From Elgaria multicarinata webbii (Eukaryota; Chordata; Lepidosauria; Squamata; Anguidae): DNA of 64,000 bases. Shown piece by piece: positions 54,628-64,000 of the stretch. The notes under the pieces were generated by a model that did no database searches, was not told the DNA's origin, and was given only the letters and a program-made list of their open reading frames with translations. How positions within the stretch are numbered: position 1 is the first letter of the stretch; each line of letters opens with the position of its first letter. The DNA lies in assembly GCF_023053635.1 (NCBI RefSeq), contig NC_086173.1, positions 145,175,197 through 145,239,196 of the forward strand, read 5' to 3'. A program made the translations under genes and the position numbers.

Positions 54628-55110
54628 CTGTTTATTTATTTATTCATTTACAATATTTATATACCGCTCCCCATTGAAAATTGCGGAGCGGTGTGCAAGA
54701 CAAAATTAAATAAAAACAGGATAAAACATTTTAAAATAGATTTTAAAAGAAGCAAAATGAAAAGGGAACCGTGGCTGGTCATTAAGGAAAGCTTTCTGGA
54801 ACAACGTCATTTTCAGGAGATGCCAAAAGGAATACAAAGTTGGCGCCTGCCTGACCTCCAGAGGCAGGGAATTCCATAGAAGGGGGCCACCACACTGAAG
54901 GCTCTTTCCCTGGTGGACTCCAATCGGAGGATGGGGCTATGTGGAACCACCAGGAGCAGGCCCTCGGATGACCTCAGTGACCGGGCAGGTTGGTAAGGGA
55001 GAAGGCAGAGCTCTCTCAGGTATCCTGGTCCCAGTTGTTTAGGGCTCTGTACACAAGTACAAGAACGTTAAACGTGGCCCGGTAGCGAATAGGCAGCCAG
55101 TGTTGGTAGG
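54628..55110 (-). mobile_element. L2-like LINE 3' region, another subfamily
   Basis: Starts with (TTTA)n and TATATACCGCTCCCCATTGA, then continues into reverse-oriented C-terminal sequence (GGAATTCCATAGAAGGGGGC; GGCTCTTTCCCTGGTGGACT), as in the 7971 copy but diverged. Confidence 0.6.
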
Positions 55111-55269
55111 TTCTAGCGCACTTACCTGGCGTTGGCATGCAACAACAACAGGAGTGAGTTGAAGCCAACATCTTAATTTACCACAATACCCCAGAGTGAT
55201 GCCACAATGGGGGCATAACTGGAAATTAAAATGGCAGCTAGACCCAGCTGGCAGGTGCTGTGGGGAGGG

Positions 55270-55450
55270 GCTGTAGCTTTGTGGCAGAGCAGCTGCTTTG
55301 CATGCAGGAAGTCCCAGTTTCAACCCCCATTATCTCCAGGTAGGGTTCCTGCCTGAAACCCTGGGGTGCCTCTGCTGACAGTCAATGTCAACAATACTGA
55401 TCTAGGTGGATCCATGTTCTGAGTCAATATAAGGCAACTTCCTATGCTTC
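55270..55450 (+). mobile_element. tRNA-Ala-derived SINE, nearly complete
   Basis: GTGGCAGAGCAGCTGCTTTG, CATGCAGGAAGTCCCAGTTT, TATCTCCAGGTAGGGTTCCT and the end TCAATATAAGGCAACTTCCT. The tRNA-Ala head is degenerate. Confidence 0.8.
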
Positions 55451-56069
55451 TTGGAATGCCATGGCATTTTTTTTAAGGGGGGTGGGGGCACAGAACCAGC
55501 TCTAGCAGCCTCAGCAGCTGTCCAGTAACCAGATTAGCCAGTTATGCCTTGTCAAAAAAGAGGAAATACCTCACTCCAAAAGAAGACACAGATTTGCATA
55601 AATTTTGCATGTGCTAATATTTAGGTATCAATGCAAATTTTAAAACAGTTACTAGAATTCAAATAGAAATGCAATCCATCTCGCCATAGTGGAGAAAACA
55701 GTGATCAGGTGTGAGCTGCTCAGGCTGGTTTCCAGGTATTAAGTGCGGATGGGAAACTTCCAAGGGCCTTCCTGCTCCTCCATCACATGGTTCTTTTCGT
55801 TTAAACTGGACTTGGACAGGACAGCCCTTCAGATAAAGAATGACTTCGAACAAAGACCACACCATGCGGCCCTGAGTCCTGATTATTCTTAAATCGCATT
55901 ATGCCTAGGCGGGCACTGTGTAATTTGGGAAAGATTGCAACTTTGCTTTGGTTTTAAACCATCAGGTTCAGGTCGGGAAGCCCCCACGTACGTCAGCCAG
56001 CTTTCGAGAGACTGAAAAACTACAGCTGCCATTCCCACGTTACAAAATACACGTATCTTAATCTTAGCG
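55451..56069. other. Intergenic, nothing recognised
   Basis: No supported feature before the CpG-rich region. Confidence 0.3.
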
Positions 56070-56790
56070 TTTGTACGGTAAGCAGTGCCGCAAGCAGGAG
56101 GAGCTTCACTCGCTGACCTCCGTATATCAGACTTCTGCTAAAGGGACAGGAGCGGGCCATGGCGCTTCTTTCCCGGCGGCGGTTGGCAACTTTGCCTTCT
56201 TTCAACGCGTGCAGACGTGCGTGTATACACGCACTCTCCTTCCTCATAATTGGTTAACTGCTTCTCGATGTGCTGGGGGCGCTACTGTGCCCTGGAACAT
56301 GCTTACTTGCTTCCAGGCGCGCACACACTCCGTGCCCTGTTCACTGCCCCCCATCCCCGCCGCCGCAGCGACTGTTGTAGTGGGGTTTGCTTTTCCGCTG
56401 GCACAGGAAGGGGCTGGAGTATGCTGAGACTGGGGAAAGGCCGGTTGTATGAGCGGTGGGGGTGGGGTGGGGGGCACGCAGGAAGGAGGCATCGCCAAGT
56501 GCAGACCGATCGGAAACCGTGGGGCTCCTGCCTTGGATTTCCTGGCAGGAAAAACCCCTTTGTGATATTCGACCGGGGTGGCCGCGGTACCACGCCTGCA
56601 TCCGCAGAGGGATCGGTGCCTCCAGGAAGAGGAAAACAAACTATTGGGATCTTCGTCCCTCCTCCTCTGCCCGACCGAAGTGGAGACTCGTTGACCCAGT
56701 TTACCCCGGAGGTTTCCAGCGATTGAGTACTGAGCAGCCGTTCTAGGCAATCGTGGGATTGGGTAGGAACTGTGTTTACACTAATAGCCT
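56070..56790 (+). promoter_or_regulatory. CpG-rich promoter and first exon of the last ZNF-type gene
   Basis: High CpG from about 56090 to 56750. Contains the 19-base block at 56670-56688 and a possible donor GATTGG|GTAGGAAC ending at 56762, 74 bases after the block. A partial CTCF-like match (GCTGGGGGCGCTA at about 56274) is too weak to call. The first coding exon is at 58346-58428. Confidence 0.55.
56670..56688 (+). promoter_or_regulatory. Shared 19-base ZNF promoter/first-exon block, copy 5
   Basis: CCCGACCGAAGTGGAGACT, two differences from copy 2. Confidence 0.65.
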
Positions 56791-56954
56791 TCCTACTTCT
56801 CCGTTGTTGGAGGATGCCAGACCCACAGAGAATAGTGAGGGGGCGTTTCTTTTATTTTTATTTTTAGTCTTAATTGAAAGCCAAGCAACAGGTTTTCCCT
56901 TATAGGTCTGTATTCATTCCCCACGGGTACATCTCGCCGTTCCTCCATGGAATC

Positions 56955-57100
56955 TATGGTGGGGTACATAAAGGTTGCCCTGTTTTATTCTCACAACATC
57001 CCTGCGAGGTAGGTGAGGCTGAGTGTCGGGGACCAGCACAAGTGAACTTCATGGCTGAAGGTGCTTCCAGACAAAGCTAGCTGCACCATAGGCTACTTAC
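56955..57100 (-). mobile_element. tRNA-derived SINE, worn
   Basis: TTTATTCTCACAACATCCCT then GCGAGGTAGGTGAGGCTGAG is the reverse complement of the SINE body at 28690-28740. Confidence 0.6.
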
Positions 57101-57768
57101 AATTTTTGAATATGCAATAATACCCTTTCATTTAGGAATTATCATATAGCCTGGAAATATTTTTATTCAACAATCACGCACACAGCTCCATGTATATGTG
57201 GAGTGACAAACCCTGCCAGTGTGGTCGTCACCTGTGACAATCTGCATGCAAATTGCAGATTAATTTCGACATGTCATTGCACAATGATTTCCTGCAGAGA
57301 TTATGTTTCCATGTGCAGGTGACAAAATTGATACATCTGTTTGTTGCACATAACTACGCATAAAGGTTATTACAGAAAAGGGATTCTTCAAATGTGTGAA
57401 AGAGTCCTTGAACAAGAGGAGATAGGAAAGGAGGTGGTATCGAAAAGGATGGGAAATAATTGGCAAAATAAGGACAGGTATTTTCCCCAGACTGATCTCT
57501 TGTTCAAGGACTTGTTGAAGGATCTCTTTGGTTTTTGGCTGAATAGATTTCCTTTGTTCAGTAGATGGTGGCTGCCATGTTGATTCCAAAGGACAGGAAA
57601 TGCAAAATAGGTAGGAAAACACCTTTGTTTTTGGACCAACCTGGGTTAATGTATAAATATGTATTATGTCAAGTTTCACCAAACACTTCATCACTTCTCT
57701 GCTTGACAAAGCGTTTTGTGAAACTCAAAAGCTTGCAATAGCCTCAAGTTTTAAAAACTGGAACAATC
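57101..57768. other. Intron-like sequence, nothing recognised
   Basis: No exon found. Near 57405-57520, AGTCCTTGAACAAGAGGAGA and CTCTTGTTCAAGGACTTGTT are inverted, perhaps a palindromic element. Confidence 0.3.
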
Positions 57769-57880
57769 TGTCAGGTATGCTTTAGGGCGGATTCCTGCAT
57801 TGAGCAGGGGGTTGAACTTGATGTCCGTGTAGGCCCCTTCCAACTCTGCTATTCTATGATTCCATGATTCTATGAACCCT
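57769..57880 (+). mobile_element. CR1 3' tail
   Basis: CTGTCAGGTATGCTTTAGGG ... GCTATTCTATGATTCCATGATTC, read in pieces, is the CR1 3' UTR. Confidence 0.85.
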
Positions 57881-58084
57881 ACATAGCTTTTTCCCCCCTA
57901 TTGGTTTGAGTCAGGGAATGACAAAAGAAGCCTCTTGCCTTCTGTCTGGGAAAGATGGTCTGGTTGGGGTGGGGTGATAAGTGGAAATGCTTCTTGATTC
58001 GGAGCTTTTTTAGCATTTGCCTTGGAGTCAATTCCTGGAATTGCAATTCCTTGATAAACTGCTCATGAATCTTCCCTGAAAGGA

Positions 58085-58260
58085 ACATAGAAGCTGCCTT
58101 ATTTGTCTGTCTCCGAATGTGTTGGACTACAACTCCCATAATCCTCCAACCAGGCAGCTGGGTTGCAAGCAGAGGTCTTCCCCATCACTTAATCTTTTGA
58201 GCTGGAGAGAGTCTTCTTGCATGCCAAGCAGGTGCTCTACCACTGAGCTGTGGATCCTCG
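58085..58260 (-). mobile_element. tRNA-Ala-derived SINE, rearranged
   Basis: The head on the minus strand (CACAGCTCAGTGGTAGAGCA, CCTGCTTGGCATGCAAGAAG) and the 3' end (AGGCAGCTTCTATGTTCC) are separated by what looks like a MITE scrap (GTGTTGGACTACAACTCCCA). Confidence 0.6.
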
Positions 58261-58345
58261 CAAAGCTTGGAAAGGATGAGGCACAATGTGGTAGGTTGAA
58301 TCTTTTCTGAAAGACTCTTCCCTCTTGCTTTTCTTGGTGTAACAG

Positions 58346-58428
58346 GCCGCCGGATATCTGCCACCTTTTGCCCCAGCTTGAAGCATCCTGTTACGGGAGA
58401 GGGAATGGCTACAGCAGAGCCAACTCAG
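58346..58428 (+). CDS. Start exon of the last ZNF-type gene
   Basis: Acceptor TTTTCTTGGTGTAACAG, 59 bases of 5' UTR, then ATG (58405) and eight codons MATAEPTQ to the donor ACTCAG|GTAGGA, ending in phase 0. The next exon (61192) begins in phase 0 with CAG CTG GAC, giving MATAEPTQ|QLDPPEEE. The initiation context GGGAATGG is fair. With the exons at 61192 and 63198 this makes one continuous reading frame across three exons. Confidence 0.65.
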
Positions 58429-58457
58429 GTAGGAAGGAAATCTTAATATTGCTTAGA

Positions 58458-58530
58458 GCGCAATCCTATGCGTGTTTAGGCAGGAGGAAAAAAACCCTAC
58501 AACTCCCAGCTTTCCCCAGCTAGCATTGCT
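58458..58530. mobile_element. MITE fragment (TAGGATTGTGCC family)
   Basis: GCGCAATCCTATGCGTGTTT then CTACAACTCCCAGC; only the left half remains. Confidence 0.55.
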
Positions 58531-58980
58531 TCTCATTACTTTCAGTAAATAAGATATAGACATATGAAGCTGTGTTTATATGAAGTTAGATTGTAGATAG
58601 GTCCATCTACTGGCCTGGTCTTAGGGCTAAAGTAGATATCACACCATTCATGCAATTCGCAATTTTTTGCTTCTTTTTTAAAACTTTTTTTGGGTACAGA
58701 GTAAATAGTACACATGGGAGCCTGACAGGAAGACATAATTTTTCCCTGTAGCTATGGCCCCGATCCAGATTGGTCCACACCCCATACTTCCTATTTGTAC
58801 TGGGAGGAAAGCTCCTGTTGGTGCCAAATTTCATAATTTGACTAATTTACAACACAATCCTAGGCATGTCTTTTCCTTGTGTGTCATGTCTTTTTTTAGA
58901 ATGTAAGCCTGAGGGTACTGATACATTGTAAGCCGCTCCGAGAGCCTTTTGGCTGAGGTGCGGGATAAAAATACTCTAAA
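58531..58980. other. Intron-like, with an element tail
   Basis: At 58900-58975, GTAAGCCGCTCCGAGAGCCT followed by GCGGGATAAAAATACTC resembles a LINE/SINE 3' end. The rest is unrecognised. Confidence 0.4.
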
Positions 58981-60945
58981 TAATAATAATAATAATAATT
59001 ATTATTATTATTATTATTATTATTATTTATTTATATAGCACCATCAATGTACATGGTGCTGTACAGAGTAAAACAGTAAATAGCAAGACCCTGCCGCATA
59101 GGCTTACAATCTAATAAAATCATAGTAAAACAATAAGGAGGGGAAGAGAAGGCAAACAGGTACAGGGTAGGGTAAGCAGGCACAGGGTAGGGTAAAACTA
59201 ACAGTAGAAAGTAACAGTAGAAGTCTGCACAACATCAAGTGTTAAAAGCTTTAGGAAAAAGAAAAGTTTTTAGTTGAGCTTTAAAAGCTGCGGTTGAACT
59301 TGTAGTTCTCAAATGTTCTGGAAGAGCGTTCCAGGCGTAAGGGGCAGCAGACGAAAATGGACGAAGCCGAGCAAGGGAAGTAGAGGCCCTTGGGCAGGCG
59401 AGAAACATGGCATCAGAGGAGCGAAGAGCACGAGCGGGGCAATAGTGTGAGATGAGAGAGGAGAGATAGGAAGGAGCTAGACCGTGAAAAGCTTTGAAGG
59501 TTAACAGGAGAAGTTTATATTGGATTCTGAAGTGAATTGGAAGCCAATGAAGAGATTTCAGAAGCGGAGTAACATGGTCGGAGCGGCGAGCCAAGAAGAT
59601 GATCTTTGCGGCAGAGTGGTGAACAGAAACCAATGGACTGATGTGAGAAGGAAGGCCAGAGAGAAGAAGGTTGCAGTAGTCCAACCGTGAAATAACCAGT
59701 GCATGAACAAGCGTCTTGGCAGAAGAGACAGACAAAAATGATCGAATCCTGGCAATATTATACAGGAAAAATTGACAAGATTTAGCTACTGCCTCAATAT
59801 GAGGAATAAAGGAGAGCGAGGAGTCGAATATAAAGCCAAGGCTACGAGCTTCCTTGACCGGAGTAAGCGTAACATCATTGACAGTAAGAGAGAATGAGAG
59901 ATGAGGAGAAGGTTTAGGAGGAAAAACAAGCAATTCAGTCTTTGCCATGTTAAGTTTCAAGCGACGATGAAGCAGCCAAGCTGAGATATCTGAAAGACAT
60001 GCCGAGATACAATCGTGAACATCAGGAGAAAGTTCCGGAGATGACAGATATAGTTGTGTATCATTGGCGTACAGATGATATTGGAGGCCATGAGATTGAA
60101 TAAGCTTGCCCAAGGGCAACATGTATAAGGAAAATAACAACGGGCCAAGCACCGAGCCTTGCGGAACCCCTACTGAAAGGGGAAAGGAGGAAGACGAGCT
60201 GCCATTAGTCAACACGCTGAAAGAGCGACCCGCTAGATAGGAGGCAAACCAGTTATAGACAGAGCCACAAAATCCAAGGTCATGAAGGGAATCTAAGAGA
60301 AGATCATGATCAACCGTGTCAAAGGCTGCAGTTAGATCAAGGAGAATAAGAACGGAATAATGGCCTTTAGACTTGGCAGTAAGGAGATCATTGGTGATCT
60401 TAGTAAGGGCTGTTTCGGTGGAATGCAGAGGACGGAATCCAGATTGAAATGGATCCAAAGCAGAGTTACTAGAAAGAAAGTCAAGACAGCGAGAGTAGAC
60501 CGCACGCTCCAGGATCTTTGAAACAAACGGCAACAAAGAGACAGGTCGGTAGTTAGACAGAGATAGCCTATCAAGAGTAGGTTTCTTGAGAATGGGGGAG
60601 ACTGTAGCATGTTTAAAAGCAGAAGGAAATGAACCAGAGGACAGAGAAAGATTAATAATATGTAGCAAGGAAGGGAGGATAGCAGGAATAAGATTAATTA
60701 AGACGCGAGAAGGAATCGGATCATGAGAACAAGTGGAAGGCTTCGAAGAGCGCAGTATTGTAGACAGTTCATCCGCAGAGACCGAAGGAAACGCAGAGAA
60801 ATTTGCAGGAGGAGCTGACAGATGAGGAACAGGAACTGGAAGAGGAGCAGAGCTGGCCAGATCAGAGCGGATAGTTTGGATTTTAGCATTGAAAAAAGAG
60901 GCAAAGTTATTAGCAGACAGAGAGGCGGGGAGAGATGGCGGATTA
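58981..60945 (-). mobile_element. L2-clade LINE, long ORF2 copy
   Basis: The ATG-started frame 59235-60668 has 477 codons, and the same frame is open upstream to about 60945 ([38 protein letters not shown]), about 570 codons in all. RT motifs: [84 protein letters not shown] (YADD changed to YAND). The C-terminus runs to [16 protein letters not shown]. The 3' UTR and (AAT)n tail lie at 58981-59230. The endonuclease domain is missing, so it is 5'-truncated. It lies in the intron between the first two coding exons of the last gene. Confidence 0.94.
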
Positions 60946-60948
60946 GGC

Positions 60949-61005
60949 TTATTCCTATTGACTGCAGTGGGATTTATTCCCAGTTAGTGTGGACAGGATT
61001 GCAGC
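60949..61005. repeat. Short palindromic interspersed repeat, half
   Basis: ATTGACTGCAGTGGGATTTA then TTCCCAGTTAGTGTGGACAG, abutting the L2 truncation point. Confidence 0.5.
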
Positions 61006-61191
61006 TTTAGAGGTATTGCATTATTCAGCATCTACTGACACAGAATTTGAGTTTAGGATATTTATTAGCATGGGATACACCTAGCCCTGGGTACAGGGGC
61101 AGAGGCACCATTAAATCTACATCCTGCAGTCATCCAGGTGGGATTATTGTTAAAGCAGCAAGCCCTGAGTTGGGAATGCTATTGTTTTCAG

Positions 61192-61318
61192 CAGCTGGAC
61201 CCACCTGAAGAGGAAGACAAAGAAGGGGAGCAAACATTGTGTTTGCCTGATCCTGATCAAGCATCTGCCAAGAACAATGTTGAAGTAGGGGAGGAAGAAG
61301 ACTCTGCAGCATTTCCAG
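61192..61318 (+). CDS. Internal acidic exon of the last ZNF-type gene
   Basis: The exon is 127 bases: acceptor TTGTTTTCAG, 42 codons (QLDPPEEEDKEGEQTLCLPD, then PDQASAKNNVEVGEEEDS, AAFP) and one base before the donor CCAG|GTAAAG. Twelve of the 42 residues are Glu and five are Asp. It starts in phase 0, matching the start exon, and ends in phase 1, matching the exon at 63198 (G|GA gives Gly, then NSVALMSEE). It is similar in place and style to 25167-25246. No KRAB or SCAN signature. It may be an acidic activation-type or linker region. Confidence 0.7.
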
Positions 61319-62093
61319 GTAAAGATTCAGTTATCTGTATTTTTATTTGAGGTGCTGCATAGTCCCTGGCTAGGTTCCAATGGGATCTCCCTTGAACTTT
61401 TTAATTCTGGGTTTCTCCGGCCTCTGAATTAGCATGAACAAGACTATTGCCTCTGCACTTTGTCTCGTGGGAGAGCCAGATACAAATCAGTGGAAGGAAA
61501 GTGCCACCAAAGATGGGACATCCTGGGTCTTGGAGATAAAGAAATACACAGTAGGTAATAATCCTTTTCATGGCATCTTTTATCCTCTGAGGTTGTTGTC
61601 GGTGTGATTGTTTTTGCATCAAAACTATGCTCTGTTGTTTGTTAGCATGTGGAGAATAACTTTACAAAGGGAAGCAGAGTTCATCTCAGGCACTATCTCC
61701 AGAGTAGATCAGAAAACTGGATTGCTTTTGGTCCCTATAGAATCCTTGCTTGAGCTGGGATTTTAAATTCAGTCTCCCCCAAACCTTTACTCTGTCTATT
61801 GGAACACATACATCAGGGGTAAGCAACCAAAACTGTAGGGGAGGGGGGCAGTCGCACACAGGAGAATTCCAATACTACTGCTCCATATCTGCTGGTTCCA
61901 TTGTGCTCACGGGACCCACTGCTAGTGCAACAAGAGCAATTGGGCAGAACCCAGCAGATTCCTTTTTCACCCTGCCAATTCCCTTCCGCAAGTGGTGGGT
62001 CTCACCAACATCCCCTTGCGGAAGCAGGACCCACTGCTTTTTCTTCCTAGAAAAAACCCTTTATATGAGTTCCACTGACCTGCCTCCTTCCAG
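61319..62093. other. Intron-like sequence, nothing recognised
   Basis: No further exon or repeat family is evident. Confidence 0.3.
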
Positions 62094-62094
62094 A

Positions 62095-62151
<57 letters not shown>

Positions 62152-62640
62152 TTATTTATATGGCACCATCAATGTACATAGTGCTGTACAGAGTAAAACA
62201 GTAAATAGCAAGACTCTGCCGCATAGGCTTACAATCTAATAAAATCATAGTAAAACAATAAGAAGGGGAAGAGAAGGCAAACAGGCACAGGGTAGGGTAA
62301 ACAGGCACTGGGTAGGGTAAAACTAACAGTATAAAGTCAGAACAAAATCAAGTTTTAAAAGCTTTAGGAAAAAAAAGTTTTTAGCTGAGCTTTAAAAGCT
62401 GCGGTTGAACTTGTAGTTCTCAAGTGTTCTGGAAGAGCGTTCCAGGCGGAAGGGGCAGCCGAAGAAAATGGACGAAGCCGAGCAAGGGAAGTAGAGGCCC
62501 TTGGGCAGGCGAGAAACAAGGCATCAGAGGAGCGAAGAGGACGAGCGGGGCAATAGTGTGAGATGAGAGAGGAGAGATAGGAAGGAGCTAGACAGTGAAA
62601 AGCTTTGTAGGTCAACAGGAGAAGTTTATAGTTGTAGGTC
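62094..62640 (-). mobile_element. L2 LINE 3' end with (AAT)n tail
   Basis: About 19 AAT units, then ATATGGCACCATCAATGTAC, the shared 3' UTR and C-terminal codons on the minus strand ([42 protein letters not shown]). Truncated at about 62635. Confidence 0.9.
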
Positions 62641-63197
62641 AACAGGAGAAGAAATGAGCATTTTCACTCGTTTTGGTTGCCCTGGAAGCATTAAATCGGA
62701 ACTGCGCAAGCGGTGGGGGCCGCTTACGCAATGCAGTTGGTGGGGCATAAGAGAATCTGCAGGCGCTTATGCGCCCCATTGGGTTCTGCCCAGTGCTTCC
62801 AAAAGGAACTTCAGAAACAAGCAGAAATACTAAATTACAGATTCCACCATTCTAGAAAAGTATGTTTTCACTTGTTTCCAATTTCTTCGGGAACCACTAG
62901 GTTCCCATTGCATTAGTGGTAGGTCTCACTAGCGGATGGACAGTATTTCACACTGCTCTTGGATTCCACCCTTTTCAGCAACCGAGCTCATCAAAAGCAT
63001 GGTGACAATTGAATCTCGGTCCCCTGCGGATGCTATTGTACAATGATAGTATGACCACCATGGTGAAGGAGCAGAGAAAAAAGCAGGTCACCTGCTTCCC
63101 ACTCTTAAGGTTGTGGTTTTGCGAAAGTGCAGAGAGTTCGGGGGTTGGGGGGCTGAAGAGGGTAAAACCATAAGGTTGCCCTGCTGTTCCCTGGCAG
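62641..63197. other. Intron-like sequence, nothing recognised
   Basis: No supported feature before the acceptor at 63197. Confidence 0.3.
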
Positions 63198-63263
63198 GAA
63201 ATTCTGTGGCTCTGATGTCTGAAGAGCGAGGAAAGGTGAAATCCTTAACAAACAAGAATACAG
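63198..63263 (+). CDS. Start of the terminal exon of the last ZNF-type gene, interrupted
   Basis: Acceptor CTGTTCCCTGGCAG, then a phase-1 frame NSVALMSEERGKVKSLTNKN completing Gly with the exon at 61318. The layout matches the terminal exons at 26580, 42573 and 49192. A palindromic element begins at 63264; the frame runs into it and stops. No fingers occur before the window ends, so the gene is probably disrupted here or uses other exons beyond 64000. Confidence 0.5.
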
Positions 63264-63527
63264 TGCTCAACAAAAAGTTAAGGATATATATATACAATGA
63301 AACCATAATGTTTAATATACACAAATATAAAATAAAGATTAACAATGATATTGCATTAAAAGTGCAATAACATTTGCACAGACCAATATGTAGCTAAAAT
63401 CTATTGGTCTGTGCAATAAGTTATTGCACTTTTAATGCAATATCATTGTTAATCTTTATTATATATTTTTGTATATTAAAGATTATGGTTTCATTGTGTA
63501 AATATATCCTTAACTTTTTGTTGAGCA
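63264..63527. mobile_element. Near-perfect palindromic MITE within the terminal exon
   Basis: 264 bases with arms of about 110: TGCTCAACAAAAAGTTAAGG at the left, CCTTAACTTTTTGTTGAGCA at the right; inner arms ATATTGCATTAAAAGTGCAA and TTGCACTTTTAATGCAATAT. A 13-base direct repeat TCTGATGTCTGAA (63211-63223, 63528-63540) flanks it plus 40 bases on the left. The family is unknown to me. Confidence 0.85.
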
Positions 63528-63540
63528 TCTGATGTCTGAA

Positions 63541-64000
63541 TGACAGGCAGAAATTCAGCTGGGGAATCCTTTTTCCTGTCTCGGAATTGCCGTGACGAGG
63601 AGAGCTTCATCGACTGAATGTCTGCCTACTGTGCAGATGTTATGGGAGCCCTGCCAGCAAAAATGGGGTGCCAGCCACACACCCTCTGCCCCACCCTTTT
63701 GGAAACGAATTTTGATATTTTGCCTAAGCAGAGATTCTGTCTATCAAAAACAGGAGCTCCAAATTCTACTGGGACGCCCCAACCGGAAAGGGAAGAAATG
63801 TCATGGGGTCTCTATCTCCAGTGCACCGAGGAAGCAGAGAGCCCACGAGGCAGCAACAATCTGGGTGACGAGGACAGCTGGGATTCCCAGGAAGTTTTTG
63901 TGAGCTCCTCTTGCTCAGTCTCATCTCACCCAGGTCAGGAATGGACGTAGCAAGCTCTGGGTTCCTGGAGCATGACCTATTCTTCCCCATTTAAATATTC
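63541..64000 (+). other. Possible exon continuation, unrecognised
   Basis: A frame from 63618 encodes 110 residues, acidic toward its end (EEAESPRGSNNLGDEDSWDS), stopping at 63950. It could be linker sequence of the interrupted ZNF exon, but no finger or known domain is visible. A GT after CACCCAG at about 63933 could be a donor. Confidence 0.25.

Noticed and set aside
56268-56286. CTCF site at the 56-kb promoter
   Set aside because: Only GGGGGCGCTA fits; the left part of the core mismatches at four positions.
59558-60904. Secondary minus-strand ORFs inside the L2
   Set aside because: Shadows of the main L2 frame.

Overview
This window looks like nuclear DNA of a squamate reptile (lizard or snake). 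The evidence is the repeat mix: CR1 LINEs ending in ATTCTATGATTCTA, a BovB (RTE) LINE, L2-clade LINEs with (AAT)n tails, old L3-like CR1 copies, tRNA-Ala-derived and other tRNA-derived SINEs, a MIR, and many palindromic DNA-transposon relics, some with hAT-type 8-bp target-site duplications. I see no rRNA, functional tRNA, CRISPR array, retrovirus, LTR element or Polinton. The species cannot be read from the sequence.

The host content is a cluster of C2H2 zinc-finger (ZNF) genes. One lies on the minus strand: terminal exon 2270-3447, 12 fingers, CpG-rich promoter near 5.4-6.0 kb. The rest are on the plus strand: 16175-17035 (9 fingers plus a vestige), 22735-23331 (4 good and 2 decayed fingers), 25167-27205 (3 fingers, two exons seen), a fingerless relic at 30003-30660, 42587-43504 (8 fingers), 49200-50216 (8 fingers in alternating pairs), and a gene entering at 56.1 kb whose coding exons are at 58346-58428, 61192-61318 and 63198 onward, with the fingers missing or beyond the window. 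CpG-rich promoter and first-exon regions lie at about 5.5, 13.5, 19.7-20.3, 37.7-38.0, 47.4-47.7 and 56.1-56.8 kb. No KRAB or SCAN box was found, so the proteins read as acidic linker plus fingers, presumably nuclear DNA-binding proteins.

Two regularities tie the cluster together. Five of the six CpG-rich starts carry the same 19-base block (consensus CCCGACCGGAGTGGGAACT) 44-113 bases before a plausible splice donor, and four carry a CTCF-like core (CCAGCAGAGGGC or one mismatch) on the sense strand of their gene. The terminal exons fit phase-1 acceptors. In two places an upstream acidic exon ends in the matching phase: 25246 to 26580, and 61318 to 63198. The latter is preceded by a phase-0 start exon encoding MATAEPTQ. 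The natural reading is a family made by duplication of whole genes, promoters included, with members at different stages of decay.

The space between genes is mostly transposons. Several insertions are nested and give relative ages: CR1 into a palindromic hAT relic (about 896-1697), a hAT relic into an L3-like LINE (19228-19486, 8-bp duplication), CR1 into an L3-like LINE (33013-33299), an L2-like tail into a CR1 LINE (about 45.3 kb), and a palindromic element into a MIR (42056-42371, 7-bp duplication). The longest LINE frame is an L2 at 59.0-60.95 kb, open for about 570 codons but with the catalytic YADD changed to YAND, a change shared with the L2 copy at 10.6-12.2 kb.
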